Below, in pieces: positions 1-11,600 of a stretch of 64,000 nucleotides of DNA (the first letter of the stretch is position 1; every line of letters starts with the position of its first letter). Source of the DNA: Rhodosporidiobolus odoratus (taxonomy: Eukaryota > Basidiomycota > Microbotryomycetes > Sporidiobolales > Sporidiobolaceae); the NCBI GenBank assembly GCA_034387635.1, contig JAOANU010000020.1, positions 62,001-126,000 of the forward strand. Reading direction: 5' to 3'. The notes below the pieces were generated by a model. The model worked only from the letters and a program-made list of their open reading frames with translations, had not been told where the DNA came from and did not search any database. The translations under genes and the position numbers were made by a program.

Positions 1-44
1 CTGATCACTGTTTCTATCTCACCAGCTCTACCCGTACTTTGACA

Positions 45-578
45 ATGCCCTTGCCCAGTCTTGCCCTCGACGCCGTCGCCCTGATAGTCGAAGAGGCTGT
101 AAACGGTTACCAACCGCATGAGCAGAATTCATGCAGGCGCTTCTGCTTTGCCATAGCTGCTGTGTGCAGCCCATGGCATTCCCTCGGCTTAAAGGCGCAA
201 TGGCGCTCTCTTCAGCTCCACCTCGACGCCGACCACGATTGCCGGTTCTGACGCATTCAGAAGCCCGACGTCTTCAACCGGGTGGCACCATACATCTCAG
301 AGTTCGAGCTCGAAGGCGGAGCGCCGGTGCTACTACCAACAGTGACGGCAACCCTTGCCAAACTCGCAACTTCTCTCACGGCTATTCACCTGCACGGTAC
401 CGACCTCTTCCACCCATTCTCCCTGAGCATGCTACACACCCCTTCAGCACTCTCCACCCGTCTTCGTCGCCTGGCATGGACGTGTCGCAGTGATGGTCCT
501 GTATCGCTCAACCCGCTCCTCATCCTGATCTCGCAACTCTCCTCGCTCAAACATCCCACCATCCTCATGACAGCCTAA
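45..578 (+). pseudogene. F-box-like gene remnant, paralogue of the 17994-19226 gene
   Basis: The frame opens at ATG 45 (LDAVALIVEEAVNGY) and is colinear with the intact minus-strand gene at 17994-19226: both have AVC-x-W followed by GLKAQWRSL, then LDADHD, then VAPYIS and TGTLAKLATSLT-like stretches. An in-frame TGA at 249-251 stands where the paralogue has Arg. The same frame stays open past it and ends at TAA 576-578, about 200 residues short of the paralogue's C terminus. It is therefore a copy with one nonsense mutation and a lost C-terminal half. The family is F-box-like by its N terminus; the function is unknown. Stop-codon readthrough is possible but does not explain the truncation. 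Confidence 0.75.
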
Positions 579-1621
579 GTTTGTTGGCTGAAAGCTGTGA
601 AGTGACTGCATGCAAGAGCCCTGCAGTGCGCTGACATGAGCAGTCGAAGCAGCCTCAGCGCCACTGCACAAAAGAGCTCTCCGCTCTGGCATCAATGTAC
701 GTGTGTCAGGCGTTCTCCAGCTTTCTTCCTAAGCCAACGTACATCACAGCAGTAAAATCAGTTGACTGCACAGCATGGCAGACCAGGAGAGCTGCTTGCA
801 GTACTCTATGTAAAGGCATTGGTGCCCGAGTTGAGAAGGTTGCAGACATGCAGAGAACAATGAGTCTACTTCTTGTGTCTGCCAAGAGGGTAACGCCACC
901 CCTAATACCACTCCATCCTGCTGCGCTCACTTCGATTCTTTGCCTCCGCTCCTCTCCTTTTGCGCGGGAGATCGCAAATTACAATGTCGCCTTCTTCAAG
1001 ATTCCCAACTTGCATGCAGACCCTGCGCATGGCTCTCATTCAATTCCCGAATACGAGAGCTGAAGGAAGGCGCAGGAACAAATGGGCCAGAGCAGGCCGG
1101 AGCAGAAGATGCAGTGGCGGTTGTTTTGTCCCGAAGCTTTGCAGCATGTCCGTCTTTGGCTGAGGTGTGCAGGGTGATTGTTCCGTCTTCTGTCAGGGAC
1201 CTCAATAACACGAGCTTAGAGGTGAAGCAAATGGCGGCCAGTGTGCTGCACATCCCAGGCTGTACCACTGTTTTTCCTGAGCATTCCTGGCGGCTCATAC
1301 CCTTGATCCCGTAACAGCTGTGCTTCTGCCAATTCACTTCGCTGCTGTCTATACTATGTGCATGCGTGAGTAACGGTGCTGTACAAGCTACAACAACAGC
1401 AAGACAGGGAAACAAGCAGGTTGATGGACAGTAGTGAGTACCCACATGTTCAGGCGAGGAGGGATCAGCTAGTGGTAGAATACGATAAGGAGATCTATCT
1501 GGTCAACAAGGAGAAGGCACGGGATTGACTGCATCCCTCAATCCCTAGAGATAGCCTCGCAGCAAGCCCCGCAGAGCTCACAGCAAGAGCCGCATGCGAG
1601 CCCCCAGGCGCCATCAATGAT
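579..1621. other. intergenic, no supportable gene
   Basis: Short open frames occur on both strands (for example 940-1314 plus and 996-1445 minus), but none starts at an ATG with a recognisable domain and none joins to others through good splice sites. I see nothing else here. Confidence 0.5.
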
Positions 1622-2385
1622 CTACAACCGACTCTGACATCAGTAAAAGTCTTGACAGGCTCAGTGCCAAAGAAGGAGCGGATACGGGAGGAAAATGAAA
1701 GGGAATAAAGGCGGAATCCTGGAACTTACGGAGAATAAAGCGAATACGAAAGCAACACTTGCACCGATGGCGTATGCGCCCCATCTGGGTACTAGGTCTT
1801 CCTCTCCTTTTGGTATGTCCTTTGCCTGATACGCCAGTACAGCGCACTGCGAATGAGGGGAACAGAGAAGAAGGGTTCAGCGGCGGCCCGGCACGACTGG
1901 CACTGCAGCTCGTGGGGCGGCTGCTTTCGGTCGTCGGTTGAGGGCTTGAGAGGAAGACTACTGAGAGGAACGGGAAACACAATGTCAAAGGGAGGAAGGG
2001 AACGTACAGCTATACAACCGCACAAGAATATGACACCCATCACTATTCCTACAATCCTCATCTTGGACCACTTCTTCTTTTTACTGGTGCCTCTCCAATC
2101 TTGTCCCGGAATGAAGTGCTGGCGTTCGTCGACCTCGAACTGCTCGTGCGGAAGGTGCGAGTTGGTATCTCGATGGATGGATTCGCCGGGATAGGTGCCG
2201 CGGCGGAGCTCCGGATGGTGGGCAGGGGAAGGATGAACGGTCTGGTCCTTATTCCGCGAGAGGTGGGTCAATAGCTTTTGGGTTTTAGATATGGGAGGTC
2301 GCTCGTGAGGAGGGTCCGACAATTCCCCGCTCGAGCTGTAGGGATCGTGGGCCGGCCAGTGGCTGTCTGATGCTGGACGTGGCAT
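1622..2385 (-). CDS. small two-helix membrane protein, function unknown
   Basis: Three exons (2385-2008, 1846-1730, 1633-1622) give 168 aa in frame throughout. Residues 1-105 are hydrophilic and disordered, rich in His, Pro and Ser, and end in a lysine-rich stop-transfer patch (KKKKWSK). Then come two hydrophobic helices, GIVMGVIFLCGCIA and YAIGASVAFVFALFS, separated by a charged loop (KDIPKGEED), and a tail of three residues. The first intron interrupts helix 1 right after GCIA; the last exon is only 12 nt. No family recognised. The gene at 34602-35146 has the same plan, including the first intron at the equivalent point, so the two look like distant paralogues. Probably a membrane protein with a long cytosolic N terminus; the location is inferred. 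Confidence 0.6.
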
Positions 2386-2869
2386 GATGTATGTGATGAC
2401 TAGCCTAGTGAGGTGTAGGAAGAAACAAGAGAGCAAAGAAGAGCTTTGAAACGACTACGCCGCGCAAAGTTCGGATGGGTCCGCGGATTGCCAGCAACTC
2501 TTGACAACGGCCTAAAACAGACGATGCACTGCCATCGACCTGTTGCCCCTCGCACGCTTGTACTGAGTACTCTAACGTACGGCAGACGGCGAGTCCCGCG
2601 TAGCCCTGGGCAAGAGCCAGGCGGCGTCATTTCTGTCACCGCGCGCGCGTCGGACCTCCAATTGCGGAAACCGCTCCCTTTAGGTCTGCGTATAAAGCGA
2701 TCTCGTGCGAGTCGTGCCGTACACCCGCTCGTGAGTGAGAGCAGCACGTGGATAAAGAAGGCGGGCAACGGCGTGGGCTGGCAAGAGGACAAGGTGGAGG
2801 AGCGGGAGGAAACGAAAGGACCTTGCGAACGCTGTTAGCCAGTAGGCATGTCAGAGACGAGCTGCTGAC

Positions 2870-2986
2870 TTTGCAGACCAGACTCAAAGCCCTCAGTGTC
2901 TTCTGACGGTGCCTAGTGTAGTCTGTCGGATGCGAAAGGAGTGCGAGGATGTGGTCGACGATCTCGACGGGAAGGCGGTCGAGCAT
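2870..2986 (-). pseudogene. solitary F-box first exon, duplicated with its leader
   Basis: ATG at 2986 begins MLDRLPVEIVDHILALL, followed by RHRQKTLRALSLVCK. It is nearly the same as the start of the plus-strand gene at 17172 (MLDRLPFENVDHILALL). The similarity continues upstream into the leader (AGCTCGACACGCCCT in both) but stops abruptly after the codon at 2870. Nothing in the next 250 nt resembles the rest of an F-box gene. It is best read as a truncated duplicate. A splice to a remote exon cannot be excluded, because GTCAGC follows directly. Confidence 0.6.
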
Positions 2987-3418
2987 GGTGGAACGGGTCG
3001 GAGGGCGTGTCGAGCTGAGTACTGTAGCGGTAAGTGGGGTCATATACTGCTTAAGCGCGGTAGAGTCAGCAATATCGTCAAAAGAAGCGTCGCCCCGGAA
3101 TCTCACTTGTCTCGTACGGCTCCTTACGTTGACCAGCTTGACTGCGCTGCCAGCGTGTAGAGACACCATCGCTACGCGTCTCAATACTCGAAACTCTGGT
3201 CCACTCCGCTCGCAAGCGCGTCCTCGTGCAATCAGTTGAAACAGGCAAACAGCAAGGCAACTCTACCAGTACGTTATTCCGTTCTTCTATAGCGACCCGT
3301 GTGTGCTAAAGACATCCTCTGTCCCCCTTAGCGCGTAATCGAAACCCCTCTCAACAGCCTTCTCGACCTTTTCCCCTCTCGCCTTTTTCTTCCCTTCTTC
3401 CCTGCTTTCTCCCCCGCC

Positions 3419-4680
3419 ATGCTCGACCGCCTCCCCATCGAACTCATTCACAAGATTCTTGACCTCGCCGTCCCCCTTGCTCGCGAATACTGGAACCACA
3501 ACGAGCGGCTCCGAACCCTTTCCTTCGTCTCTCGCACTTCCCGTCGAATGTGGAAAGCTACGCAACCATTGCTGGGTCGATTCGTCCTACCAAGCTGGCA
3601 GGATATCGAGCTTTGGGATGAGGAGGGAGTTCCCGCTGCTATCTGGAAGCATGGACGGGTGCTTGCGCTCATGGTGGGAGATAATGCGGGTGAGGACGTG
3701 TTTGATCGGGACGATCTCTGGAGTGCGCTGGAATGCTTTCCGCATATTCCCGATTCGCGCATCGCTGGTGAGGAGGGGATATGCCTCGCGCATGACCTGG
3801 ACAAGCTTAGGGAGATGCTAGGTGCGGTTCTGTCTCTTCTGCCTTTCTTGTCACGTACCGAGTCTGATTTGCTCCACATTTAGCGCTGCGGCGCCTCCAA
3901 TTCGCCAACGTTTCCCTCGAAGTCGACGATCTACTCACCTTCTCGCACCTAGTCGAGCTCAGCCTGCACTTCTGCGTAATCAATCAAGAAGATTTTGATT
4001 TTCTCGTCAACGTCGATTCGCTACCATCGCTCAAGGCTCTCAACCTCAACGAGTTACGTCACATGCCGGAGTACAACAGCGACGACGACCCGTGGGGCAT
4101 TGGCCGCGCTACAGCCCGCCCGTACTTCCCAATTCTCCCCGACAACCTCCTTCCACGTCTCGACATGCTTCAGGTCGATTCGGTCGACCTCGAACTTTTC
4201 CCGGGCGGTCTCTTCTCTTCTACCACACCTATCCTTCTCGATGCCATGCTCGATGGGCTGGACGATAACATTGACCAGCTCGAAAAGCTGTACCAGCGGG
4301 CGCCGTCGGTACCGAAGCCCAAGCACCTCCGCTTCTGGTCCTGCGAAGGCGACTCAGACGTGCTATTCACCCTGCAAGTCTTCAACGATATCCTTAAAGT
4401 GGCTGGCGATCACCTCCGAACCCTCTACCTCCCCACCTTATTCGATCGTTCTTCGCGTCTACTCCCACCTCCACCTTCTGCACTTCCATACCCTACCTGG
4501 GATATACCGGAGGAGACACACGAGGGCAACTTGTCCCTCCGCGACCAGTTCTTTCGCCTCGTGGACGAGAAGGGGATCAGGGTACGGTACGAGGACCGAG
4601 ACGAGGAGAGGCCCTTGGGAGTACACATCTCTCAGGACTTTCTCAGGTGGGCGAGGGAGGAGGGCGAACAAGCAGAGTAG
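3419..4680 (+). CDS. F-box/LRR-like protein
   Basis: Two exons (3419-3821, 3884-4680) joined across a 62-nt intron give 399 aa. The N terminus, MLDRLPIELIHKILDLA then RTLSFVSRTSRRMW, has the F-box pattern (LP.ELI..I....L...S.VSR), which in known proteins binds Skp1 in SCF ubiquitin ligases. The middle shows irregular leucine-rich repeats (LRRLQFANVSLE, LVELSLHFCV, LPSLKALNLNEL) of the kind that bind substrate. The C terminus HISQDFLRWAREEGEQ matches a signature (eFweyAke) shared with the genes at 5014, 20724 and 58176. Substrate unknown. Start ATG 3419 is the first codon of the F-box. Confidence 0.8.
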
Positions 4681-5013
4681 CTGACTCAGGGTACAAGGGA
4701 ATCGGAGCAAGGAAAGCGGCAGCAGCGATTGCGGAGTATCAGTGTGAAGAAGAAAAAGTTGCAGAGTGGGTTTCGCATAACTGTCCGAGGGGCGTTTGTA
4801 GATCCCCTAAAGCTTCAGGTAGCTCGAGGGGCGCTCAAGTGCTGAAGAAAGGAAGGGAGATACCTGCATCTGCCTGCATATCGTTACTCAGGTAGCGAAA
4901 GAAGCCTCTTCCCTCTGCATTTCTCGGTCGTGCCGCCCAGATCTTTGGCTACTGATCGCGTGGCTACCAACATCGTATCGTAGTCCTCGCGCTCCCGCCG
5001 CTACAAGCTCGCC
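4681..5013. other. intergenic between two tandem F-box-like genes
   Basis: This stretch holds the presumed 3' end of the upstream gene and the promoter of the downstream one. No gene or distinct element seen. Confidence 0.5.
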
Positions 5014-6264
5014 ATGCCTCGCCCTCTCGGAGATGAACAACTCGCTCGCATCCTCGAACTCGCTCATCCACCACATCAAAGCCCCCACGATGCATACCAG
5101 CAACATCGAGCCGCTCTCAGACGCTGTCGACGCGTCTCAAAGCAATGGCAGCGCGTCATTGACTCTCTGTTGTGGGAGCATCTTTGGGTCAGAGGGGATG
5201 ATGAGGAGGTCGGAACGGCCGCGACAGTGAGGCAGAGCGGTCAGGGTGGCATCGGTCGACATGGGATGGCGACCTCGACGAATTGCACGAGTTGTTGCGT
5301 TGCACACCCAATTTGACTTTTCTCGACGTGGTCGATTATCTCGAGTGCGAGAGGCCGCTGGACGGTGACATTCTGGGTCGACTGCCAGGGACGCACACTT
5401 ACGTTTCTGCCATGTCGTCTCCAACGAGAGTTGGCTGCTGCAGCGCTTCAACAGCTTGTCCTCAATAACCTCGAACCTCGAACTCGAACTGCCTTCTCGC
5501 CCCTTCCCAAACTCACCCAGCTCACCCTAATCTCGGCCAACCTCCCTCTCACCGACCTCGCCTCCCTCCTCTCGCCCCGTCTCACCCCAAACCTCCGCGC
5601 CGTCTACCTCGACGAGATCCGCCGACCCATCGAATGGGATCAGTTTGGCTCAGTCTTGACGGACGACCGAGTCAGCTACCACGAGAGTCGCTTCGATATG
5701 CTCCAGTTCAGTGGAGATGGTGGCGAGGTGGAAGCTCCCGATCATCTCTTCCACTGCGACACGCCAATCCTAGTCTCGTACCGGGCAGGCGGTTCGGTTC
5801 CCCTCGTCCACTCGCAGCAATCTCGCGACCAGGCAGCAATGAGCGGGGGCTGGGAGGAGGAGAGGTCATGTGGCTGCGCGTATGATGACGACGACGACGA
5901 TAACTACGGCATGGGCTCGCCAGATGTCGACTTCGAGGAGAACAGTTTCTACCCCCCGCACCTCCAACTCTACGTCAACCCTCGCCAAGACCTCGATCTC
6001 GCCTTCGCTTCCCTCACTCAGCACGTCAAGTCCCCGGCCTCGTCCACGCTCAAATCAGTCTGGCTACCCGCCTGGGTGCAGATGATGGCACGATCGTTGA
6101 AGGTAGTCAGCCCTTTGATCAGAGCGTGCAAGGCGAAGGGGAGTTACGCGGGCTTCGAGAACTTCTCAATGTCGCACAAACTGTTGACTGCGTTTGCGGA
6201 GTGGGCCAAGAGGGAAAAGGCGAAGCAGGCCCGAACGGGGGCTACAGCAGGAAACGCGCAATAA
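5014..6264 (+). CDS. F-box-like protein with acidic insert
   Basis: Apparent frameshifts disappear with two introns. Exons 5014-5226, 5292-5364 and 5444-6264 (introns GTGAGG..GAG and GTGACA..CAG) give 368 aa in one frame. The N terminus DEQLARILELAHP then RRCRRVSKQWQRVIDSLLWEHLWV is F-box-like. LRR-like segments follow (LQQLVLNNLEP, LTQLTLISANLPL, LRAVYLDEI). Near residue 240 there is an Asp run (YDDDDDDNYG). The C terminus LLTAFAEWAKREKAKQ carries the family's terminal signature. Donor GTGACA at 5365 is not the commonest form, so the second intron needs transcript support; otherwise the gene would be frameshifted and dead. Tandem with the 3419 gene, same strand. Confidence 0.65.
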
Positions 6265-6578
6265 ACAATCTTTCGTGGCTGCCTCCTTCTCGCGCTTCAC
6301 TCCACTCATCAGGCATCGTGTCGTGCAGCTTGCCTGGTTGCTCTCGTGGCCGTGAGACTATCATTCCAACGCGCAATCACGCTTCATTTTGGTTCTCTTT
6401 TCTTCTGTCTCCGGGCCTCGCGGGGCTTCCGCAACGTCCTCCGCCCGCTCGAATGGCAGTTCCGCCTTGGGATCCCAGTGTGAATCGGATGCTGTACCCC
6501 GCTCGCAGTATGATCCGACCGCAAGAGCTGAAGTCGACTGACGGAGAAAGGGTCAGAAAACCAAGCTTGTCACTCTTC

Positions 6579-8496
6579 ATGCCTACCAACAACAGAAAGC
6601 GTCAGAGCGACTACGCTGGCAAGCAGGTGAGCTCCAAGTCACCCTCCTACGCGATTCTCAATTCATCTCGTCCCATTACAGCCTCATCAGAAGCGACGCA
6701 AGGGAGTTCCTCCTACTCACGATGGTGATCAAGTCCAAGCAGATCCGGTAGCACAGGAAAAGGCTCTAAAGGCTTACCTGGTATGTGCGAGTACCCTGAG
6801 CCACTTGACCGTCTCGGCTGACCCAGTCGACGCGAGCAGCATCACGCCGTCAAACTCCTCAACAAGGCTGTTAAAAAGGGAAAGACGTTCGAGCTGCAGA
6901 AGCTTACTCGGAAGCTGAAGTCGACCAAGTAAGTCTCGCTGATCTGATAGTGCGCTGCATCGCGCGTGGGGCTGATCTTTCTCTGTTTTCCCCATCGAAC
7001 AGGGAACCCAAAGATGGATCTGCGGTAGATGCCCCTCAAGTAGCAGAACTCGATGCCCAGCTACAAGCCATCAAGGTGCGTCTCACCCCGGTGTGCCGCG
7101 GGGAGAACGTCATCTAACCTCAAATCTACGTTCGCAGACCCTTCCCCTCGAAGCCCTCCCCTCCTACCTCCTTACCACGCGCCTCCCTAAATTGTCCTGC
7201 CTCCGCTCCTCCTCCTTCCTTCCCTCTCTGCTCGCCTCCATCCCCTCGTCAGCCGGTAAAGGCAAATCTGCCTCGACTTCTTCTTCGTCGACCGACCTCG
7301 ACCCCCTTTCCCCCGAAGGTAAAGCTCGTAACCGCGTGCTGGCAGGCAAAGTCGTAGGCGAGGCTTGGTCCGAGATCGATAGGGCTATCAAGAAGAGGAT
7401 GGGTGAAGAGGTGGATGGGAAGGGGAAGAAGGCGGAGGAGGAGGTTAAGGGAAAGGAGGAAGAGAAGAAGAAGGGGATTCAGATGGATCCGGGCAGGGCG
7501 GCCGCGCTGGAATCGGCTTTGTTGGCGGGAGCTGCTGTAGAGCAGGAAGAAGGGGCGGAGGGAGAAGCTAGTGAGGATGAAGGACCTGTGGCTGGGTTTT
7601 CTTCCGGTGAAGAAGACGGCGACGAGAATGAGGGAGAAGATGACGACGAGGCTATCCAGGCGGAGCTGGATGCGCTGAATGGAGATACAGGGAGCGAGGG
7701 GGACTGGTCAGGCTCGGAGGAGGACGACGAGGGGGAAGATGACGCTGCCTCTCTCGCTTCCGATTCTTTCTTCCCCGCCGTCTCCGCAAAATCCATCTCC
7801 GCTGCCAACAAAAAGCGCGCTCTTCCATCGCCCTCCCCGCCTCCTGCCAAGAAGGCGAAAGCATCTGCCAAACCCGCCAAACCTATCACTTCTTCCTCCT
7901 TTCTCCCTTCCCTCGCCGCGGGGTACGTGTCGTACTCAGATTCGGATGGCGAGGACGCGAAGTGGATCCGGGATGCTGAGAAGGAGGACAAGAAAGGTCA
8001 ACGGAAGAATAGGCGGGGTCAGAGGGCTAGGCAAGCGTGCGTCTTTCCCTTCCCTCGCTGTTGTCTCGGCTCGTCTTTTTCAGGCTTCCTCGAGACGGCC
8101 TATTGACTCTATGCTTCCTGCAGTATCTGGGAAAAGAAATTCGGTTCCGCCGCCAACCACATCACCAAAGCCTCGGGTGGTAAAGCCGTCCCTCTAGCCA
8201 AAATGAAAGAACAAAAAGCCAAACGAGCCGCCGCCGCCGCCCTCGCCGAAACTCAACCTCCAGCTCCTCAAGAACCGTTCGACATCAAGCAATCGAGAGG
8301 GGGGAGTGCGAATCCTAATGCGCAGAGTTTGGGCAAGTCGAGGGCGTTTGGAGCAGGCGTTGCAGCCGCGTCGGGGGAGAAACCAGCGGGGGAGAAGATG
8401 CACCCGAGTTGGGAGGCAAAGAGGAAGCAGAAGGAGGTGATGCAGGCTATGACCGTTGGAGCGGCTCCGCAGGGGAAGAAGATCACCTTCGACTAG
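6579..8496 (+). CDS. BUD22: Bud22/SRFBP1 family ribosome-biogenesis protein
   Basis: Six exons (6579-6626, 6682-6780, 6840-6928, 7003-7075, 7138-8036, 8124-8496) give 526 aa; exon 3 could start three nt earlier. The N-terminal third has basic helices (HHAVKLLNKAVKKGK, LQKLTRKLKSTK) typical of Bud22. The centre is a long Glu/Asp-rich disordered stretch. The C terminus has the family hallmark KNRRGQRARQAIWEKKFG, formed exactly across the last intron, then MHPSWEAKRKQKE and a final KKITFD. In yeast, Bud22 is a nucleolar factor for small-subunit rRNA processing; that role is inferred here. ATG 6579 opens the first exon and is followed by a good GTGAGC donor. Introns 1 to 4 are short. Confidence 0.9.
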
Positions 8497-8694
8497 CCCT
8501 CGCCTCTCGCAATGCAGCTTGCCTTTTCGCCGGCACACTACGTTCCACGAAGTGAGGCGTGACTGGTTTCCTGCAAGCGGTATCATTGCTAGTATGCACG
8601 AAGGAAGGGAATTGCTACAGCTACATGACGACAAATCCTGGATCTAGATGGGGTGGAGAGGTGGGATCCCTTTCCTCCTTGACCACACCTCACT

Positions 8695-11600
8695 CTAGAT
8701 CGAGTTCCTCCTAATGCTCTGTCCCCTCTTCTGCTTCTTCTGCTGTGAAACATCTCCTTCCATCCCCGTCGGAAGTTGACCCTTCGCTGCCCATTCATTG
8801 AGAAGTTCGTTGGCGAACTCGAACCCAACGTCAAGAATCTCGAGGAACCGCTTGAAGTCCATCTGGAGGTGAGGGAGCGTCAGTTTCTGCGCGGTAGTCG
8901 AGAAGACTAGCTGAAGAGATAGAGCGCACAGTACCAAACTGGGTGACCGGCATGCGCATGTACAGTACGCCGGGCGTCTGCTTCGCTTCTTCGAGAGTCT
9001 TGACAGACGAGACACTGCGCATCACGGATTCCAGCGCATCAGGCTCTCTCGCGCCATATGCAAGGCAAGCGAAGAAGGCAACGAGGAACGAAGACGCACT
9101 AAGTCAACCTCGACTGGATCTCTGTAATGTTCGGAACGTTCGGCGCCGCCCCGAAGGGATTCCAGCGCTGGAGGAGAAGCCACCATCCCGAGACGGACTC
9201 GCCATAGTTGCGAGGGTCGGTGTCGTCCACTGAGCCGACATCGACGGCAAAGACGGAAGCGGCGCCTTGTTGGAGCATGACGGAGACCTACCAAGAGTTC
9301 AGGCGTCAGCAAAGCCTCGTGGGCATGGAGAGGGACGTAATGACGACGCACAGGCAGATTGTCGACATATCCACCATCGACGAGCATGTCGCCCTCGTCG
9401 CAGAGCGGCGGCAGGAGACCGGCGAGCGACATGGACGCGCGGACGTATCGCCAAGCGTAGCCGGTCGTGTGAACGTCCATGCGGGAGTGGGTGATATTGG
9501 TCGTGTTGCAGAAGAATGGGAGCCAGAAGTCCTCGATATGGCTGGCGTAGAAGGATTTGTAGATACCGCGGTTGAACTCGTGACCTGCGGATCAGGCTCT
9601 GCACGTCAGATCAGTAAGAACAAGCGAGAGATCGGAAACGTACCGGTTGTGTAAGCAACTACTGGATACGTCAAATCCGTCAAAATCCTCCAAAGCGTCG
9701 ACATCCTCCCCGAAAATCTCTTCGCCCTCCCATAAGTGCTGACCAAATCCCCTTCCTTCGCATACAACCCTCCGATGAAACTTCCAATCGAAGTCCCGCC
9801 AACCATATCAACCGGAATGTTCCTCTCCTGCAACGCTCTCAGTGCGCCGATATGCGAGATCCCTCTTGCTCCTCCGCCCCCAAGAACGACTCCAATACTC
9901 TTCCCGCAAAGCCTTCGAGCGAGACGGGCAAAGTCGCTCAAAGCCGAGTCTCGTTGCGGTACAGGACGAGGGACCGTCTTTTTGTATTTGCTGATCTGAA
10001 GTTCGACTTTGGCGGCAATCTTGCGCAGGGCGACAACGGCGGCGGGGTCGTCGAGAGGACGGTGGGTTTCCGGGGTGGCGCCGAGCATTTCGACGTGGTG
10101 GTGGGCATGGATCCAGGGGCGGTTCTGCAGACGGAACAGCACGTGAACCCGGCGGAAGCGGCGAGGAAGGCTGCAACAAAACGCACCTTGAGCCACGGAC
10201 GGGTGGAGCCAGACGGGACGTTCCTTTCAGCGTGAAGGAGGACGAGCTCTTTCCTCGCTGTGGTCTTCATGCTGACGAGAAGCTTTTCGTGCTCTCCTAG
10301 CTCAGGCTCTGCTCCGGCGTCCCCGACCACGAAGATGCAGTCGGCCTGTTCCCATTGGAGAAAAAGCAGGACAGGAAGGCAAATTAAGAAGGTCAAGTCA
10401 GCGGGCTGACCTGTAACAGCAGAGGGAGGGAAGAGAGATTGAGAGCGTACTTGTCGAATGCAAGTTTGGGTCCAAGGCGCGCTCACCGCCGTATCCGCCA
10501 CATAAAGCACAATCCTATACTTCTGTTCCGTCTCCGCCAACCACCCTGCCAACTTCAGCTGTCCCATCCTCGAGAACGCATGACGGCCAAGGACTTGCAT
10601 CACAGTAGCTTGGTTGAGGTATGACGTGGGGGCACCGATGGTTTCGAGGGCTTGATGGAGCTTTGAGGCGAATTCTGAGACGGGGACGTGCCGGTTTGTG
10701 GGGATGATAGCGACGGTCTGGTCACGAGGACGAGTCAACGACAGGCCAAAAGAAATGTGCGTTCACGAGTAGTGTGTCTCGAGGAAAGGGCATAAGACGA
10801 GCTTACCTTGAGGTTAAAGTTATTCTTGCCCATCCCTCCTTCCAACCCCACTGGCGCACCCAACTCCTTTCCCAATCCCACTCCCAACCTCCCCTCAGCC
10901 TGCACCTGCCCCCTCAACCTTTTCGCAATGATCCTACTGATCTGTATAGTTACCAACGGATGCCTGACCGAAATCGCGTTGAAAAGGGTCATGGGCATTC
11001 GAGCGAGCTCGGTGTCTCGAATGGCGTGGAGAGTGGAAGGACGATGGGAGGCGGTGATGCAGTCTAATTCGCCGACCGATTCGCCCTGGCCGTATTCGGC
11101 TTGAACGTGCACTCCGCCTGAGGGTTTCTCGAGGATGGAACGGAGACGGCCGTTGATAACCTGCGAACAGTCGGGATGGGTAGAGCACAGGGGGGCAAAA
11201 TGAAGGAACTTGGTCAGACAAGGGTGCCAGTGAAGCAGATCAGAAACGACGCACGATGTAAAACGAGTCCGCTTCGTCTCCTTCGCGGTAAATGACTTGT
11301 CCGGCGGAGACGTGCATCCAGTCAAGGGCGGAGTCAATGTGCAGTACTGCGCGAAGCAAGGCGGGGTCAATCAGCTTCGTTGCCCACAAGGCGACTTGGA
11401 CAAACGACTTCGCTGGTCCCATGCGGAGAGAGACGTGACCGACACGCCGCTCGATAGAAGAAGGAAACAGGCTGCAACGCACCAAGCGGACTCAACAACC
11501 CACTCAACCTCTTAGCAAGCGTCAACAAGACAATCGGTTTCCTATCCATAATCCTCTCCAACGCCCTCGCCGGCAAGAAACCCACATAGCATTCCGTCTT

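Noticed and set aside
5292..5470. Frameshift in the F-box-like gene at 5014
   Set aside because: A 79-nt intron (5365-5443, GTGACA..CTGCAG) restores one frame and gives a natural LRR-like join, so I call the gene intact, with the donor noted as unusual.
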